From positions 879,408 through 943,407 of the forward strand of contig NZ_CM001837.1 in NCBI RefSeq assembly GCF_000355805.1: a stretch of DNA of 64,000 nt, read 5' to 3'. This document shows, piece by piece, positions 24,097 through 32,536 of this stretch. Every line of letters begins with the position of its first letter. The first letter of the stretch is position 1. The position numbers and the translations under genes were made by a program. The notes under the pieces were generated by a model that saw nothing but the letters and a program-made list of their open reading frames with translations, was not told the DNA's origin and made no database searches. The DNA is from Dokdonia sp. PRO95 (lineage in GTDB: Bacteria; Bacteroidota; Bacteroidia; Flavobacteriales; Flavobacteriaceae).

Positions 24097-25326
24097 TTAT
24101 TCTTCTTCGCTATTTCCTACTTGCCCTTCGTATTCTGGGTACAAAAAAGCATTATAAGGAAATCTTGTAACGTGAATTTCTCTTACACGCTCGTACACTT
24201 TCTTTCTAAACTCTTCAAAATTATTCTTATTAAGAGCAGATATAAAGATAGCATCACCATTTGTACGTGACATCCAGGTTTCTTTCCACTCATCTAGAGA
24301 ATAATGAACTCCTGTACGCTCCACCATAAGGTCATCATCATCGTAAGCTTCGGCTTTATAAGCATCAATCTTATTAAAAACCATAAGCGTAGGCTTATCC
24401 ATACTTTTTATCTCATCCAGAATTTTATTTACAGCATTGATATGATCTTCAAATTGTGGATGAGAAATATCTACTACATGCAGTAACAAGTCTGCCTCGC
24501 GAACTTCATCTAGCGTACTTTTAAAAGAATCTACAAGTTGTGTAGGCAATTTACGTATAAACCCTACTGTGTCTGAGAGTAGAAAAGGAAGGTTACCTAT
24601 AACAACTTTACGTACCGTTGTATCTAAGGTTGCAAAAAGTTTATTTTCGGCAAAAACTTTACTCTTACTTATCACATTCATGAGCGTACTTTTACCCACA
24701 TTTGTATATCCTACAAGAGCAACTCTCACAAGAGCACCACGATTGCCACGTTGTGTAGCCATTTGCTTATCTATACTAAGCATCTTTTTCTTAAGCAAGG
24801 TAATACGGTCACGCACAATACGTCTATCTGTCTCAATCTCTGTCTCACCAGGACCGCGCATACCTATACCTCCACGCTGGCGCTCCAAGTGTGTCCATAA
24901 ACCTGTAAGTCTAGGTAGTAAGTACTCATATTGAGCAAGCTCCACTTGCGTGCGCGCATAACTCGTTTGAGCTCTCTGAGCAAAAATATCGAGGATTAAA
25001 TAAGTGCGATCTACAATCTTACATTTTAAGATTGCTTCAATATTACGTTGTTGTCCAGGAGTAAGCTCGTCATCAAAGATAACAGTACCTACCTCATGCT
25101 GCTCTACATATGCAGCCACATCTTCCATCTTCCCGGTCCCTATAAAAGTTTTAGGATTAGGACGTTCTAATTTTTGAGAGAAACGCTTTAACACTTCGCC
25201 TCCTGCCGTATAAGCAAGAAACTCAAGTTCGTCAAGGTACTCTGTCATTTTATCGTGCGTTTGCTTTTGGGTAACTAGCCCAATCAGTACACACTTTTCG
25301 TAATCTATTTTTTCTGTTTCGAGCAT
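24097..25326 (-). CDS. hflX: GTPase HflX
   Basis: I choose ATG 25326 (MLETEKIDYEKCVLIGLV; 409 residues) over an upstream start at 25377, because TACCTTTG, a perfect -7 element, lies at 25339-25332, within the longer form. The N-terminal HflX domain includes TFIGTGKMEDVAAYV, DDELTPGQQRN and ERQRGGIGMRGPGETEIETDRR. The G domain has G1 VGYTNVGKST, G3 DTVGF and G4 NKID. HflX is a ribosome-binding GTPase that splits or rescues stalled 70S ribosomes under stress. It heads the udk-divIC-mutase run. Confidence 0.95.
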   Translation of the reverse strand: MLETEKIDYEKCVLIGLVTQKQTHDKMTEYLDELEFLAYTAGGEVLKRFSQKLERPNPKTFIGTGKMEDVAAYVEQHEVGTVIFDDELTPGQQRNIEAILKCKIVDRTYLILDIFAQRAQTSYARTQVELAQYEYLLPRLTGLWTHLERQRGGIGMRGPGETEIETDRRIVRDRITLLKKKMLSIDKQMATQRGNRGALVRVALVGYTNVGKSTLMNVISKSKVFAENKLFATLDTTVRKVVIGNLPFLLSDTVGFIRKLPTQLVDSFKSTLDEVREADLLLHVVDISHPQFEDHINAVNKILDEIKSMDKPTLMVFNKIDAYKAEAYDDDDLMVERTGVHYSLDEWKETWMSRTNGDAIFISALNKNNFEEFRKKVYERVREIHVTRFPYNAFLYPEYEGQVGNSEEE

Positions 25327-25331
25327 ATTAA

Positions 25332-25339
25332 CAAAGGTA
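25332..25339 (-). promoter_or_regulatory. -7 element for hflX
   Basis: The minus strand reads TACCTTTG, only 5 nt before the chosen ATG, so the transcript may be leaderless or nearly so. Confidence 0.45.
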
Positions 25340-25395
25340 GCAAATGGATTGCAGTCTTTTTGACTAAATTGTAACACTCATAGACACTATTCAAT

Positions 25396-26379
25396 ATGGA
25401 GGATGATTACGCTTTCGCGAAAGCGCAACAAGAAAAAATACAATGTGCAGTAGGCTTTTATAACCTAGAAAATCTTTTTGACACGACAAACAACCCAGAA
25501 ACGCTAGATGACGACTTTACTCCGAACGGTTTTAAGGAGTGGAATAGCTATAAGTATAATAAGAAAATAGCCAAACTATCCAAAGTCATATCAAACATAG
25601 GGAAGGATGACACAAATACTTCGCCATCCCTACTAGGTGTTGCCGAGGTAGAAAATAGAGATGTACTAGAAGCTCTTATTGCCACAGACCATCTCAAAAA
25701 TGAAGGTTATGATATTGTTCATTATGACTCTCCAGATGAGCGAGGTATTGATGTTGCTTTATTATACAAAAAAGCAGATTTCAAAGTTACTGCAAGTAAG
25801 CCCATCACGCTCTACCTAGAAGCCGACGAAGGTGGGAGGGACTATACACGTGACATTCTTTATGTACAAGGAGAACTTTTAGGAAATCCAATGCACATCT
25901 TAGTGAATCACTGGCCTTCCCGAAGATCTGGTGAGAATGAAACTTCTCAAAAACGCATAGCAGCAGCTAGTCGCAACAGGGAGATTATAGACAAACTCAT
26001 GAATGATGATCCTAAAGTGAAGATTATCATCATGGGTGACTTTAACGACGGCCCACACAGTGAAAGCGTAAAAAACAACCTCGTTAAAACTGAGTTTTAC
26101 AACCCAATGCTCTATTTAGGAACAAGGTATGAAGGAAGCTTAAATTATAGATTTGAGTGGTTCATTTTTGACCAGATTATCTTTTCAAACAATTTTGTAC
26201 AGCTACACGAAAACACACTTCTTTATGAGAAGTCAGATATTTACAATGACTTTTTTCTTACCGAGTATGAAGGTAAATTTAAAGGCACACCCTTTCGCAC
26301 CTATGCAGGAAAAAGATATTTAGGCGGCTATAGCGACCACTTTCCTGTGTATAGCATTCTATCTACAAGACCTGAATAA
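25396..26379 (+). CDS. Endonuclease/exonuclease/phosphatase family protein, no signal peptide
   Basis: A 327-residue protein of the EEP (DNase I-like) fold. The fold's residues are present: Asn in FYNLENLFD, Glu in VAEVENR, His in VNHWPSR, Asp/Asn in MGDFNDGP, and the terminal SDHFPV. The substrate could be DNA, RNA or a phosphodiester. It is a paralogue of the protein at 30823, sharing FYN-ENLFDT, HYDSPD-RGIDVALLY and VNHWPSR. It starts MEDDYAFAKAQQ, where AFAKA comes from a palindrome copy, and lacks the hydrophobic signal of its paralogue; an in-frame TAG just upstream excludes a longer start. It is therefore predicted cytosolic, unless the N-terminus was lost. Confidence 0.85.
   Translation: MEDDYAFAKAQQEKIQCAVGFYNLENLFDTTNNPETLDDDFTPNGFKEWNSYKYNKKIAKLSKVISNIGKDDTNTSPSLLGVAEVENRDVLEALIATDHLKNEGYDIVHYDSPDERGIDVALLYKKADFKVTASKPITLYLEADEGGRDYTRDILYVQGELLGNPMHILVNHWPSRRSGENETSQKRIAAASRNREIIDKLMNDDPKVKIIIMGDFNDGPHSESVKNNLVKTEFYNPMLYLGTRYEGSLNYRFEWFIFDQIIFSNNFVQLHENTLLYEKSDIYNDFFLTEYEGKFKGTPFRTYAGKRYLGGYSDHFPVYSILSTRPE
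25410..25425. repeat. Iterated palindrome, copy 7
   Basis: Perfect CGCTTTCGCGAAAGCG at codons 6-10 of the EEP protein, read as AFAKA followed by QQ. Confidence 0.95.
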
Positions 26380-26387
26380 AAAGATTT

Positions 26388-27887
26388 TTAATTTGCTTTA
26401 ATTTCAATCTCATCGAGCTCATATGTACCGTCAAAGTTGGAATTTCCAGAGCCATTGTATTTAAAACCTATATAACCCGTATCTGTAACACAAGAGAGAT
26501 CTACAATACCAGAGTCAATCCAGCTTCCGAAGAAGTCATTATCTGCAACAACATCTGCTGCGGCTAGCACATCCCAAGTAGAAGCAGCAATTGTTGTGAC
26601 ATCGCCATCCCAGTCGTTAGAAAAAAGTATGGTCAACCTACTACCATCTGCAAAACTGTTTGAGGTTCTAAAACGTAAGGTTTCTCCTGTATTTGATGTA
26701 AAATCTATGGGAGGAGTGATTAACCAAGATACCGTTCTTGCATCTCCAGAAAAAGCAGAAGCAATTCTCGCAGATCTACCTAATGACGCATTCTGACCAG
26801 TACTCCTGTATGCTTCCCAAGCTTGAGTGCCTTCCTGCTGGTAATTAGTCCAACCATTACCCACAATAGGATCATTATTAGTTTGCGTCTCAAAAAACTC
26901 TTCAAATAATATATTTTCTCCCATTCCACTAGCTGGACCACAATCTATTTCTACAGGATCACAACGGTCTGTCTCCTCAAAAATGACGGCTTCTGGATTA
27001 TTAATAGCAAGATTATAGGTGTCTCCAAAAAAGTTACGGGTGAGTACTCCCGATATACTGCCAACTCCATCTGGCAGCAATATAGATTTAAAATTTGCAA
27101 ACGTACTTGTACTTACAAGGGTGGATTGCCCAGTGGTGCAATGTACTAGTTCACGTTCTCCATCAAATTCATCAAGAGGCTCTCCGGCATAGGTAACACT
27201 CCCATCAATGACATCCTCCTTTATAAACTGAACATCCGAGAGCTTGACGAATATATTTTCTAACTCATTACTAAAATCTTCTATTATAACCTCAAGCGGT
27301 ACTATTTCTTCAATAATGGATGACCTCTGCATAAAGCTAAACTGAGCTGGCGCTGGAATTTTATCTAGATTTTCTGTCATGCCTAGCGTTAATATTCCGT
27401 TGCTATCTCCTATCCACAAACCTCCTATAGCTTGATTGTCTAGTGTTGCATTACCTAGCTTTACAAAAACCTTGCGACCCACTTCATAATACGTATACAG
27501 CGGACTCTCATCTATAAGCACACGTACACCTGCTGTAGGATTACTTGCTGCATCTTGTATGATGATCTCCTCAAACCAGTTTCCAGAGGCATCACTACTT
27601 ATCACAAAACCTTCTACATAACGATTAGTGTCAGAAAGATCAAGTCTAAATGTGCTGCGCAGGGCTGTGACATCTGTTTGGCTAGTAGCATTGATGCCAA
27701 GATTATCTGCCTCGATTAGAACGGCCTGTTCATAGAGGTTTGCTAGCTGTGCGATGGTGATGATTTCTCCGTCTAGAGCTGGCTCAGTGATTTCAAGCAG
27801 TGGTGTTGTGAACTCATCATCATTCACACAGCTCATAGCTAATACAAGCATGGCAGCGATTGATAGTTTCTGGATTAATTTCATCAT
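26388..27887 (-). CDS. DUF5689-domain lipoprotein
   Basis: A 499-residue lipoprotein (MMKLIQKLSIAAMLVLAMSC, Cys20). The N-terminal two thirds (RFVEGFVISSDASGNWFEEIIIQD-like, VFVKLGN, QRSSIIEEIVPLEV, SGVLTRNFFGDTYNLAI) match my recollection of DUF5689, an OB-fold-like module related to regions of secreted nucleases such as YhcR. The C-terminal ~170 residues (ENILFEEFFET..WTNYQQEGTQAWEAYR..WLITPPIDFTS..) look like a choice-of-anchor-J/MAM-like beta domain. It lies 14 nt downstream of the TonB receptor and is presumably its surface partner. Confidence 0.78.
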   Translation of the reverse strand: MMKLIQKLSIAAMLVLAMSCVNDDEFTTPLLEITEPALDGEIITIAQLANLYEQAVLIEADNLGINATSQTDVTALRSTFRLDLSDTNRYVEGFVISSDASGNWFEEIIIQDAASNPTAGVRVLIDESPLYTYYEVGRKVFVKLGNATLDNQAIGGLWIGDSNGILTLGMTENLDKIPAPAQFSFMQRSSIIEEIVPLEVIIEDFSNELENIFVKLSDVQFIKEDVIDGSVTYAGEPLDEFDGERELVHCTTGQSTLVSTSTFANFKSILLPDGVGSISGVLTRNFFGDTYNLAINNPEAVIFEETDRCDPVEIDCGPASGMGENILFEEFFETQTNNDPIVGNGWTNYQQEGTQAWEAYRSTGQNASLGRSARIASAFSGDARTVSWLITPPIDFTSNTGETLRFRTSNSFADGSRLTILFSNDWDGDVTTIAASTWDVLAAADVVADNDFFGSWIDSGIVDLSCVTDTGYIGFKYNGSGNSNFDGTYELDEIEIKAN

Positions 27888-27901
27888 CTTAATATTAAAG
27901 T

Positions 27902-30676
27902 TTAAAATCGAACGTAAGCATTTGCGTAGTATGTAGTTCCTCTCCCAAAGAATAACTTATCTCCAAAAATGGGAGTCGCACGCTCAGATTCCTCAAGTTT
28001 AGATCTATAATTTACTCTACGAGAATCCTCAAAGCCTCCTGTAATATAATTTTCATTGAGTACATTATTTACTGTTGCAAAAAAGCCCACAAAGTACCTT
28101 CCTATTCTCCATGACTTTCCCCCTATAATATTTACGAGATGGTAATCATCTATTTGTGTTTGTCTTAGTAAACCCTTAGCTACATCCACATCAAAGTCGT
28201 TAAAGGGTTGGCCATCTATATCTTGATTGAAATTTGGTGTACGCGCTAGGTTACTAAAATCTATGTAAGCATTAGAAAAGCGATTTACCGTAATTCCAAA
28301 ATTCCAGAATTCTGGGTCTCTATATTCAAGGCCTAGTTGATAGGCTCTTTCTGGCCCGCCAGCAACATGCAAATTATTGAGTACAACTTTACCATCTCCA
28401 AAAGTCTGAGGACCATCAAAATCATCTGAGGTATAGTAGATATCTGGATTATTTGCATACGTATATTGACCTACAGATGCAGCCGCTTTTAACTTAAGCG
28501 TAGGTAATACCTGCGCCTCTATTCCTACTTCTACGCCTATATTTTGTCGCGCAATATTAGTAAGTACTTCTTGTACAAAAGACGCCTCTGTTTGCGCTAT
28601 CGAGTTTTGAGTAAAGAAGAATCCCAAATCAGTCCCGTTTTGAAACCCAGTATAAAATCCTGTGAGACGTCCTTTTACAATAGGAGATCTATAAATATAG
28701 CTAGCATCCACACTTTGTATTTGTTCTGAAGTTAAGTTATTAACTACATCATTATTTTGTCGAGCATTACTAAAACTATTTCTAATAGAAGGAGCAGTAG
28801 TATAGTAAGCTCCGTTTACTGTAACTATATGTCTACCGGTAAATTTATATGTCGCGCCCGCTTTTAGACCTACATCTGTAAATGAAAGTTTCTCACTAAG
28901 CCCAAAGGAATTTTCACCTACAAAATTTCCGTTCTCATATAATCCCTCACGCTGATAACTTGTAGTACTTGCCGTGCCAGAAATAAAAAACTCTGAATTC
29001 TTAAAAATAAATTGTCCTTGAGCAAATCCGCTTATTGTACTTGAATTGATATTATAGTTATACTTATATCGATCTCCTACTTGAACAATGCGGTTAGGAT
29101 TACGCACATCGCTTTGTGCAAGATCGCCTTCTTGACCATCTTGACTCTCGCTTACGGAGAAGTTATCTATATCAAGAAATCCCTCTCCTCCTAGCAAATC
29201 CCTAACTTGCGCATAATTTTCACTTCTCAAATCTCTGTAAGATAAATTTCCATTTATAGTAATTGCATCAGTAAGCTGTGAGTTCAAAATAATATTTGCA
29301 GTTAATTGTGTATCTGCCACCACATCATCTTGAAGGATTACTTTTGAGTTCCCTCCATCTGCATTCGCCTGATAGATAGACTCCCAATCTAGCTGACCAT
29401 CACTAATAAAGTCTTGCTGCAGCAGATAAGCTCTTTGAAAATCTCCCGCAGTTGGACTTGGGTCTTGAAGTGCAAAACTGGGCAAGAGTTGATAATAGTT
29501 TGGCGCCGGATTCCTCAAACTTCCATTATCTATCCTACCACTTTTTATGGCACCCATTTGATATCCCAAGTTTATATTAACACTAGTATTATCACTTATA
29601 TCCCAATAATGATTGATCATGAATACTGGCTCTTGAATCTCGCGTAATCTAGCATTGCGCTGTTGCCCGTTTTGAAAACCCCAATATGGATTATAGGTAC
29701 GTCCTTTGAGATCAACCTGTTCTTGAGTTAAAGCAGAAGCACGACCGCGACGATTAGGCGTATAAAAAGCAGAAAAATTAAGACTGCTGTTACTATTTAT
29801 TTTCTTTTCTATAGATAAATATATCGAGTTAGCATCGTATAAGGTGCCATCTTGAAAACCCTCTTTACCAAAACGACGAGACAACAACACACTGTAAGCC
29901 CACCCTTTCTGAGATAATCCACTATTATAGCTACCCATTATTCTGCCTTGGTAAGAAGCACTAGCTGCGGCATATGAAACCCTACCGCCTTTTCGCTCCT
30001 GGGATGCTCGCATGATAATATTTGTTACACCAGCTAGTCCTCCAAAGCTATATTCACTCGCTTTTAATCCTTGTGTAAACTCACGATTGCGCTGTGCATC
30101 GTTAAGTCCGCCCCAACTTCCCCACTGCGGCCGACCGTTAAACTGCATATTCATTTCTATCCCGTTGATGAGAAGCTTGCCATTTGCATTATCTAACCCT
30201 CTTGGTCTAAAAAAAGTAGCACTCCAATCAAATGCTGCTGCACTCAAAAAAGCATCTCGTCCAGCAGACAATAATCCAGAGGTATTAAAACTTTCTTGAG
30301 TATCGCCGCTATTCAAATCATTTTCTGATAATGAGATTAACCCCATCTGTCGTTGTTCTTCTGAGATATCAATATCAATGGTTATGATTGGAAGTTCTAA
30401 TATTTCATTGACTGTTATAATGACGGGCAGCCTCTTGGTAATGAAGCCATTTTTTTCTACAATTAGAATTTGATCTCCATACGACTCGATACTAGTCAAC
30501 ACAAATACACCAAGTGCATCTGTTTTTACAGTGTCATTATCACCTTGAATTTTAATACTCACATCTGGAATCGGCTGTGAAGTGACGGCATCTATAACCG
30601 TTCCTTTAAGTTGCGCTTGAGACCACAATACACCGCCAAATAATAAGAAAGCGTAACGTAATAAATTTTTGTTCAT
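27902..30676 (-). CDS. TonB-dependent receptor with carboxypeptidase-like N-terminal domain
   Basis: A 924-residue outer-membrane receptor starting at ATG 30676 (MNKNLLRYAFLLFGGVLWSQAQ, signal peptide); the frame is open to 30718 but the signal peptide fixes the start. LKGTVIDAVTSQPIPDVSIKIQ is the carboxypeptidase regulatory-like domain. The plug region (FRPRGLDNANGKLLINGIEMN, GLAGVTNIIMRAS) is followed by the beta-barrel to a C-terminal aromatic (YYANAYVRF). There is no SusD neighbour. The adjacent DUF5689 lipoprotein and two flanking EEP proteins suggest import of nucleic-acid fragments or phosphate esters, as inference from context. Confidence 0.9.
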   Translation of the reverse strand: MNKNLLRYAFLLFGGVLWSQAQLKGTVIDAVTSQPIPDVSIKIQGDNDTVKTDALGVFVLTSIESYGDQILIVEKNGFITKRLPVIITVNEILELPIITIDIDISEEQRQMGLISLSENDLNSGDTQESFNTSGLLSAGRDAFLSAAAFDWSATFFRPRGLDNANGKLLINGIEMNMQFNGRPQWGSWGGLNDAQRNREFTQGLKASEYSFGGLAGVTNIIMRASQERKGGRVSYAAASASYQGRIMGSYNSGLSQKGWAYSVLLSRRFGKEGFQDGTLYDANSIYLSIEKKINSNSSLNFSAFYTPNRRGRASALTQEQVDLKGRTYNPYWGFQNGQQRNARLREIQEPVFMINHYWDISDNTSVNINLGYQMGAIKSGRIDNGSLRNPAPNYYQLLPSFALQDPSPTAGDFQRAYLLQQDFISDGQLDWESIYQANADGGNSKVILQDDVVADTQLTANIILNSQLTDAITINGNLSYRDLRSENYAQVRDLLGGEGFLDIDNFSVSESQDGQEGDLAQSDVRNPNRIVQVGDRYKYNYNINSSTISGFAQGQFIFKNSEFFISGTASTTSYQREGLYENGNFVGENSFGLSEKLSFTDVGLKAGATYKFTGRHIVTVNGAYYTTAPSIRNSFSNARQNNDVVNNLTSEQIQSVDASYIYRSPIVKGRLTGFYTGFQNGTDLGFFFTQNSIAQTEASFVQEVLTNIARQNIGVEVGIEAQVLPTLKLKAAASVGQYTYANNPDIYYTSDDFDGPQTFGDGKVVLNNLHVAGGPERAYQLGLEYRDPEFWNFGITVNRFSNAYIDFSNLARTPNFNQDIDGQPFNDFDVDVAKGLLRQTQIDDYHLVNIIGGKSWRIGRYFVGFFATVNNVLNENYITGGFEDSRRVNYRSKLEESERATPIFGDKLFFGRGTTYYANAYVRF

Positions 30677-30754
30677 AGCTCCTAGTTCATGTGATATCTC
30701 AGTTTTAAATATTAACACACGAAAGTTTTAAAATCGCAAAGCGCTGAAATTCAT

Positions 30755-30762
30755 TACATTTG
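30755..30762 (+). promoter_or_regulatory. Possible -7 element for the secreted EEP gene
   Basis: TACATTTG matches TAnnTTTG, 60 nt before the ATG at 30823. A clear -33 TTG is lacking. Confidence 0.4.
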
Positions 30763-30822
30763 ACTTGCATATTACGAAAAATCTTACATAAAACACACAT
30801 ACATTCTATAAATCACAAAACC

Positions 30823-31875
30823 ATGAGATCTACAATACTTGCGATATTGTTATTTTTTTACGCTTTCGCGAAAGCGCAACAAACCGATAAATATAGAGCT
30901 CACACTATAGCATTTTATAACGTAGAAAATCTATTTGACACCATCAATGACCCCATCACTTATGATGATGATCGCACACCTGAGGGAAAGGATCATTGGA
31001 CCGAGACGATATATCAAGACAAGGTGAGAAACATCGCCAGAGTAATTGCCGATATAGGAAAGGACTTCACAAAAAACAGCCCAGCAATTGTAGGCCTCGC
31101 CGAAATCGAAAACCGAAAAACTGTAGAAGCACTAGCAAATGACCCCCTATTATTGTCTAATGATTATGGCATTGTCCATTACGATTCTCCAGACAGGAGA
31201 GGTATAGACGTAGCGCTGTTGTATCAAAAGAGGTTATTTAAGCCAGTATCTACTAGCAAGCATGAGTTGCTCATTTATGAGATTGACAATCCATCAAAAC
31301 GCAAGTTTACAAGAGATCAGCTTCTTGTATCTGGCTTACTCGATGGCGATATGGTTCACATCATTGTAAACCACTGGCCATCTAGATCTGGAGGAGAAGC
31401 AAAGAGCAGAAAAAAGCGTATGGACGCAGCTTCACTGACGAAGAAAATTACAGACAGCTTACAAAGTAATGACCCTTATGCCAAGATTATTATCATGGGA
31501 GACCTCAATGATGACCCTACAAATGTTAGTGTAAAAAAAGTGTTACAAACGCAGCGCAAGATTAAAAAAGTAAGAGATAAGAAACTTTACAACCCCATGG
31601 AATCCATGTTTAAAAAAGGCATAGGCACGCTAGCATATCGCGATGGATGGAACCTCTTTGACCAGATAATTATAAGTGCACCACTACTAGATAATGACTA
31701 CACCTCTTTCAGATATTATAAAGCCGGTATTTACAACAAAAGCTACTTGAGTAACCCTAAGGGTCGTTATAAAGGATATCCTTACAGAAGCTTTGCAAAT
31801 GGTATATATACAGGTGGCTATAGCGACCACTTTCCGGTTTATATTTATGTGATTAAGAAAGAACACGTAGATTAA
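30823..31875 (+). CDS. Secreted endonuclease/exonuclease/phosphatase family protein
   Basis: A 350-residue EEP protein from ATG 30823. An open frame to 30760 uses a TTG lying in a -7-like element, so I reject it. The signal peptide is MRSTILAILLFFYAFAKA, followed by QQ; the -3 to -1 residues AKA of the cleavage site are supplied by a palindrome copy. Fold residues: FYNVENLFD, LAEIENR, VNHWPSR, MGDLNDDP, SDHFPV. It is probably periplasmic or extracellular, cleaving nucleic acid or phosphodiesters, and lies divergent from the TonB receptor. Confidence 0.9.
   Translation: MRSTILAILLFFYAFAKAQQTDKYRAHTIAFYNVENLFDTINDPITYDDDRTPEGKDHWTETIYQDKVRNIARVIADIGKDFTKNSPAIVGLAEIENRKTVEALANDPLLLSNDYGIVHYDSPDRRGIDVALLYQKRLFKPVSTSKHELLIYEIDNPSKRKFTRDQLLVSGLLDGDMVHIIVNHWPSRSGGEAKSRKKRMDAASLTKKITDSLQSNDPYAKIIIMGDLNDDPTNVSVKKVLQTQRKIKKVRDKKLYNPMESMFKKGIGTLAYRDGWNLFDQIIISAPLLDNDYTSFRYYKAGIYNKSYLSNPKGRYKGYPYRSFANGIYTGGYSDHFPVYIYVIKKEHVD
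30861..30876. repeat. Iterated palindrome, copy 8
   Basis: Perfect CGCTTTCGCGAAAGCG, read as AFAKA at the end of the signal peptide of the secreted EEP protein. Confidence 0.95.
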
Positions 31876-31937
31876 TAATACAAAATCAATAAAAAACCCA
31901 AAATCAAAACTGATTCTGAGCTTTATGTTTTCTAGTA

Positions 31938-31953
31938 CGCTTTCGCGCAAGCA
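31938..31953. repeat. Degenerate palindrome copy
   Basis: CGCTTTCGCGCAAGCA differs from the 16-bp consensus at two positions in the right arm. It is intergenic, after the secreted EEP gene. Confidence 0.7.
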
Positions 31954-31989
31954 TACTAATAAGCTTTACAAATATTTAATCAATGGATA

Positions 31990-32424
31990 TTAAAACCATT
32001 GATTCCATGGTATAATGGCGAGCACTGCGATAAGTGCAAGCGTATAAAAGATGGCTATCTTCTTAAATTTAGGCGTAGATAGGCGTTGTTTTTTATGTTT
32101 AGAATAACCAATAGTTACAAGTACTACTGCGATAATCATTAAAAATGGATGCTCTACCGCAAGTTGTCTTGCTTGGCTAGAGAGTCCTCCCATTCCATTT
32201 GCTTTTATAGCTTGCAAACCATTAGGTGATACAACCCACAGTACAAGACCTATAAGCAGTTGTATGTGCATCGTTATAAGGGTGAATAAAGCTAAGCTCA
32301 TATCCTTCCCGCCATATTCTTTTTTTCCAAAGAATTTTACAAGTGCATTAAATGTGGCTACCACAAGAACAATAACTACAAGGTAAGCCCAGTACGAATG
32401 GACAAATTGAACAACTGAGTACAT
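31990..32424 (-). CDS. Small four-helix membrane protein
   Basis: A 144-residue protein with four predicted transmembrane segments (about residues 12-30, 44-64, 92-107 and 121-139). It begins MYSVVQFVHSYWAY, with His residues in helix-proximal positions (His9, MHIQLL, VEHPFL). Similar flavobacterial proteins are sometimes annotated cytochrome b, which the paired His could support, but I see no firm haem motif. It is monocistronic between the EEP locus and the Oar-like receptor. Confidence 0.7.
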   Translation of the reverse strand: MYSVVQFVHSYWAYLVVIVLVVATFNALVKFFGKKEYGGKDMSLALFTLITMHIQLLIGLVLWVVSPNGLQAIKANGMGGLSSQARQLAVEHPFLMIIAVVLVTIGYSKHKKQRLSTPKFKKIAIFYTLALIAVLAIIPWNQWF

Positions 32425-32473
32425 AAATAAATGGTTTAATAAGTTTGAGTTTCAAAGATAATCCATAAAAACA

Positions 32474-32503
32474 AAAGCCGCTACTGTTTCCAGTAGCGGC
32501 TTT
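32474..32503. terminator. Strong terminator after the Oar-like receptor
   Basis: AAAGCCGCTACTG/CAGTAGCGGCTTT, a 13-bp perfect stem with a TTTC loop and a T-rich tail on the minus strand. It ends the receptor transcript. Confidence 0.92.
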
Positions 32504-32536
32504 ATTATTGCGATTGCAATTATGTGATAATAGTTC

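Noticed and set aside
25396-25425. Frameshift that would restore a signal peptide to the first EEP gene
   Set aside because: Upstream of the ATG there is no hydrophobic segment in any plus frame, and an in-frame TAG precedes it.
30760-30822. TTG start of the secreted EEP gene
   Set aside because: It lies within a promoter-like element and would destroy the signal peptide, which begins at ATG 30823.
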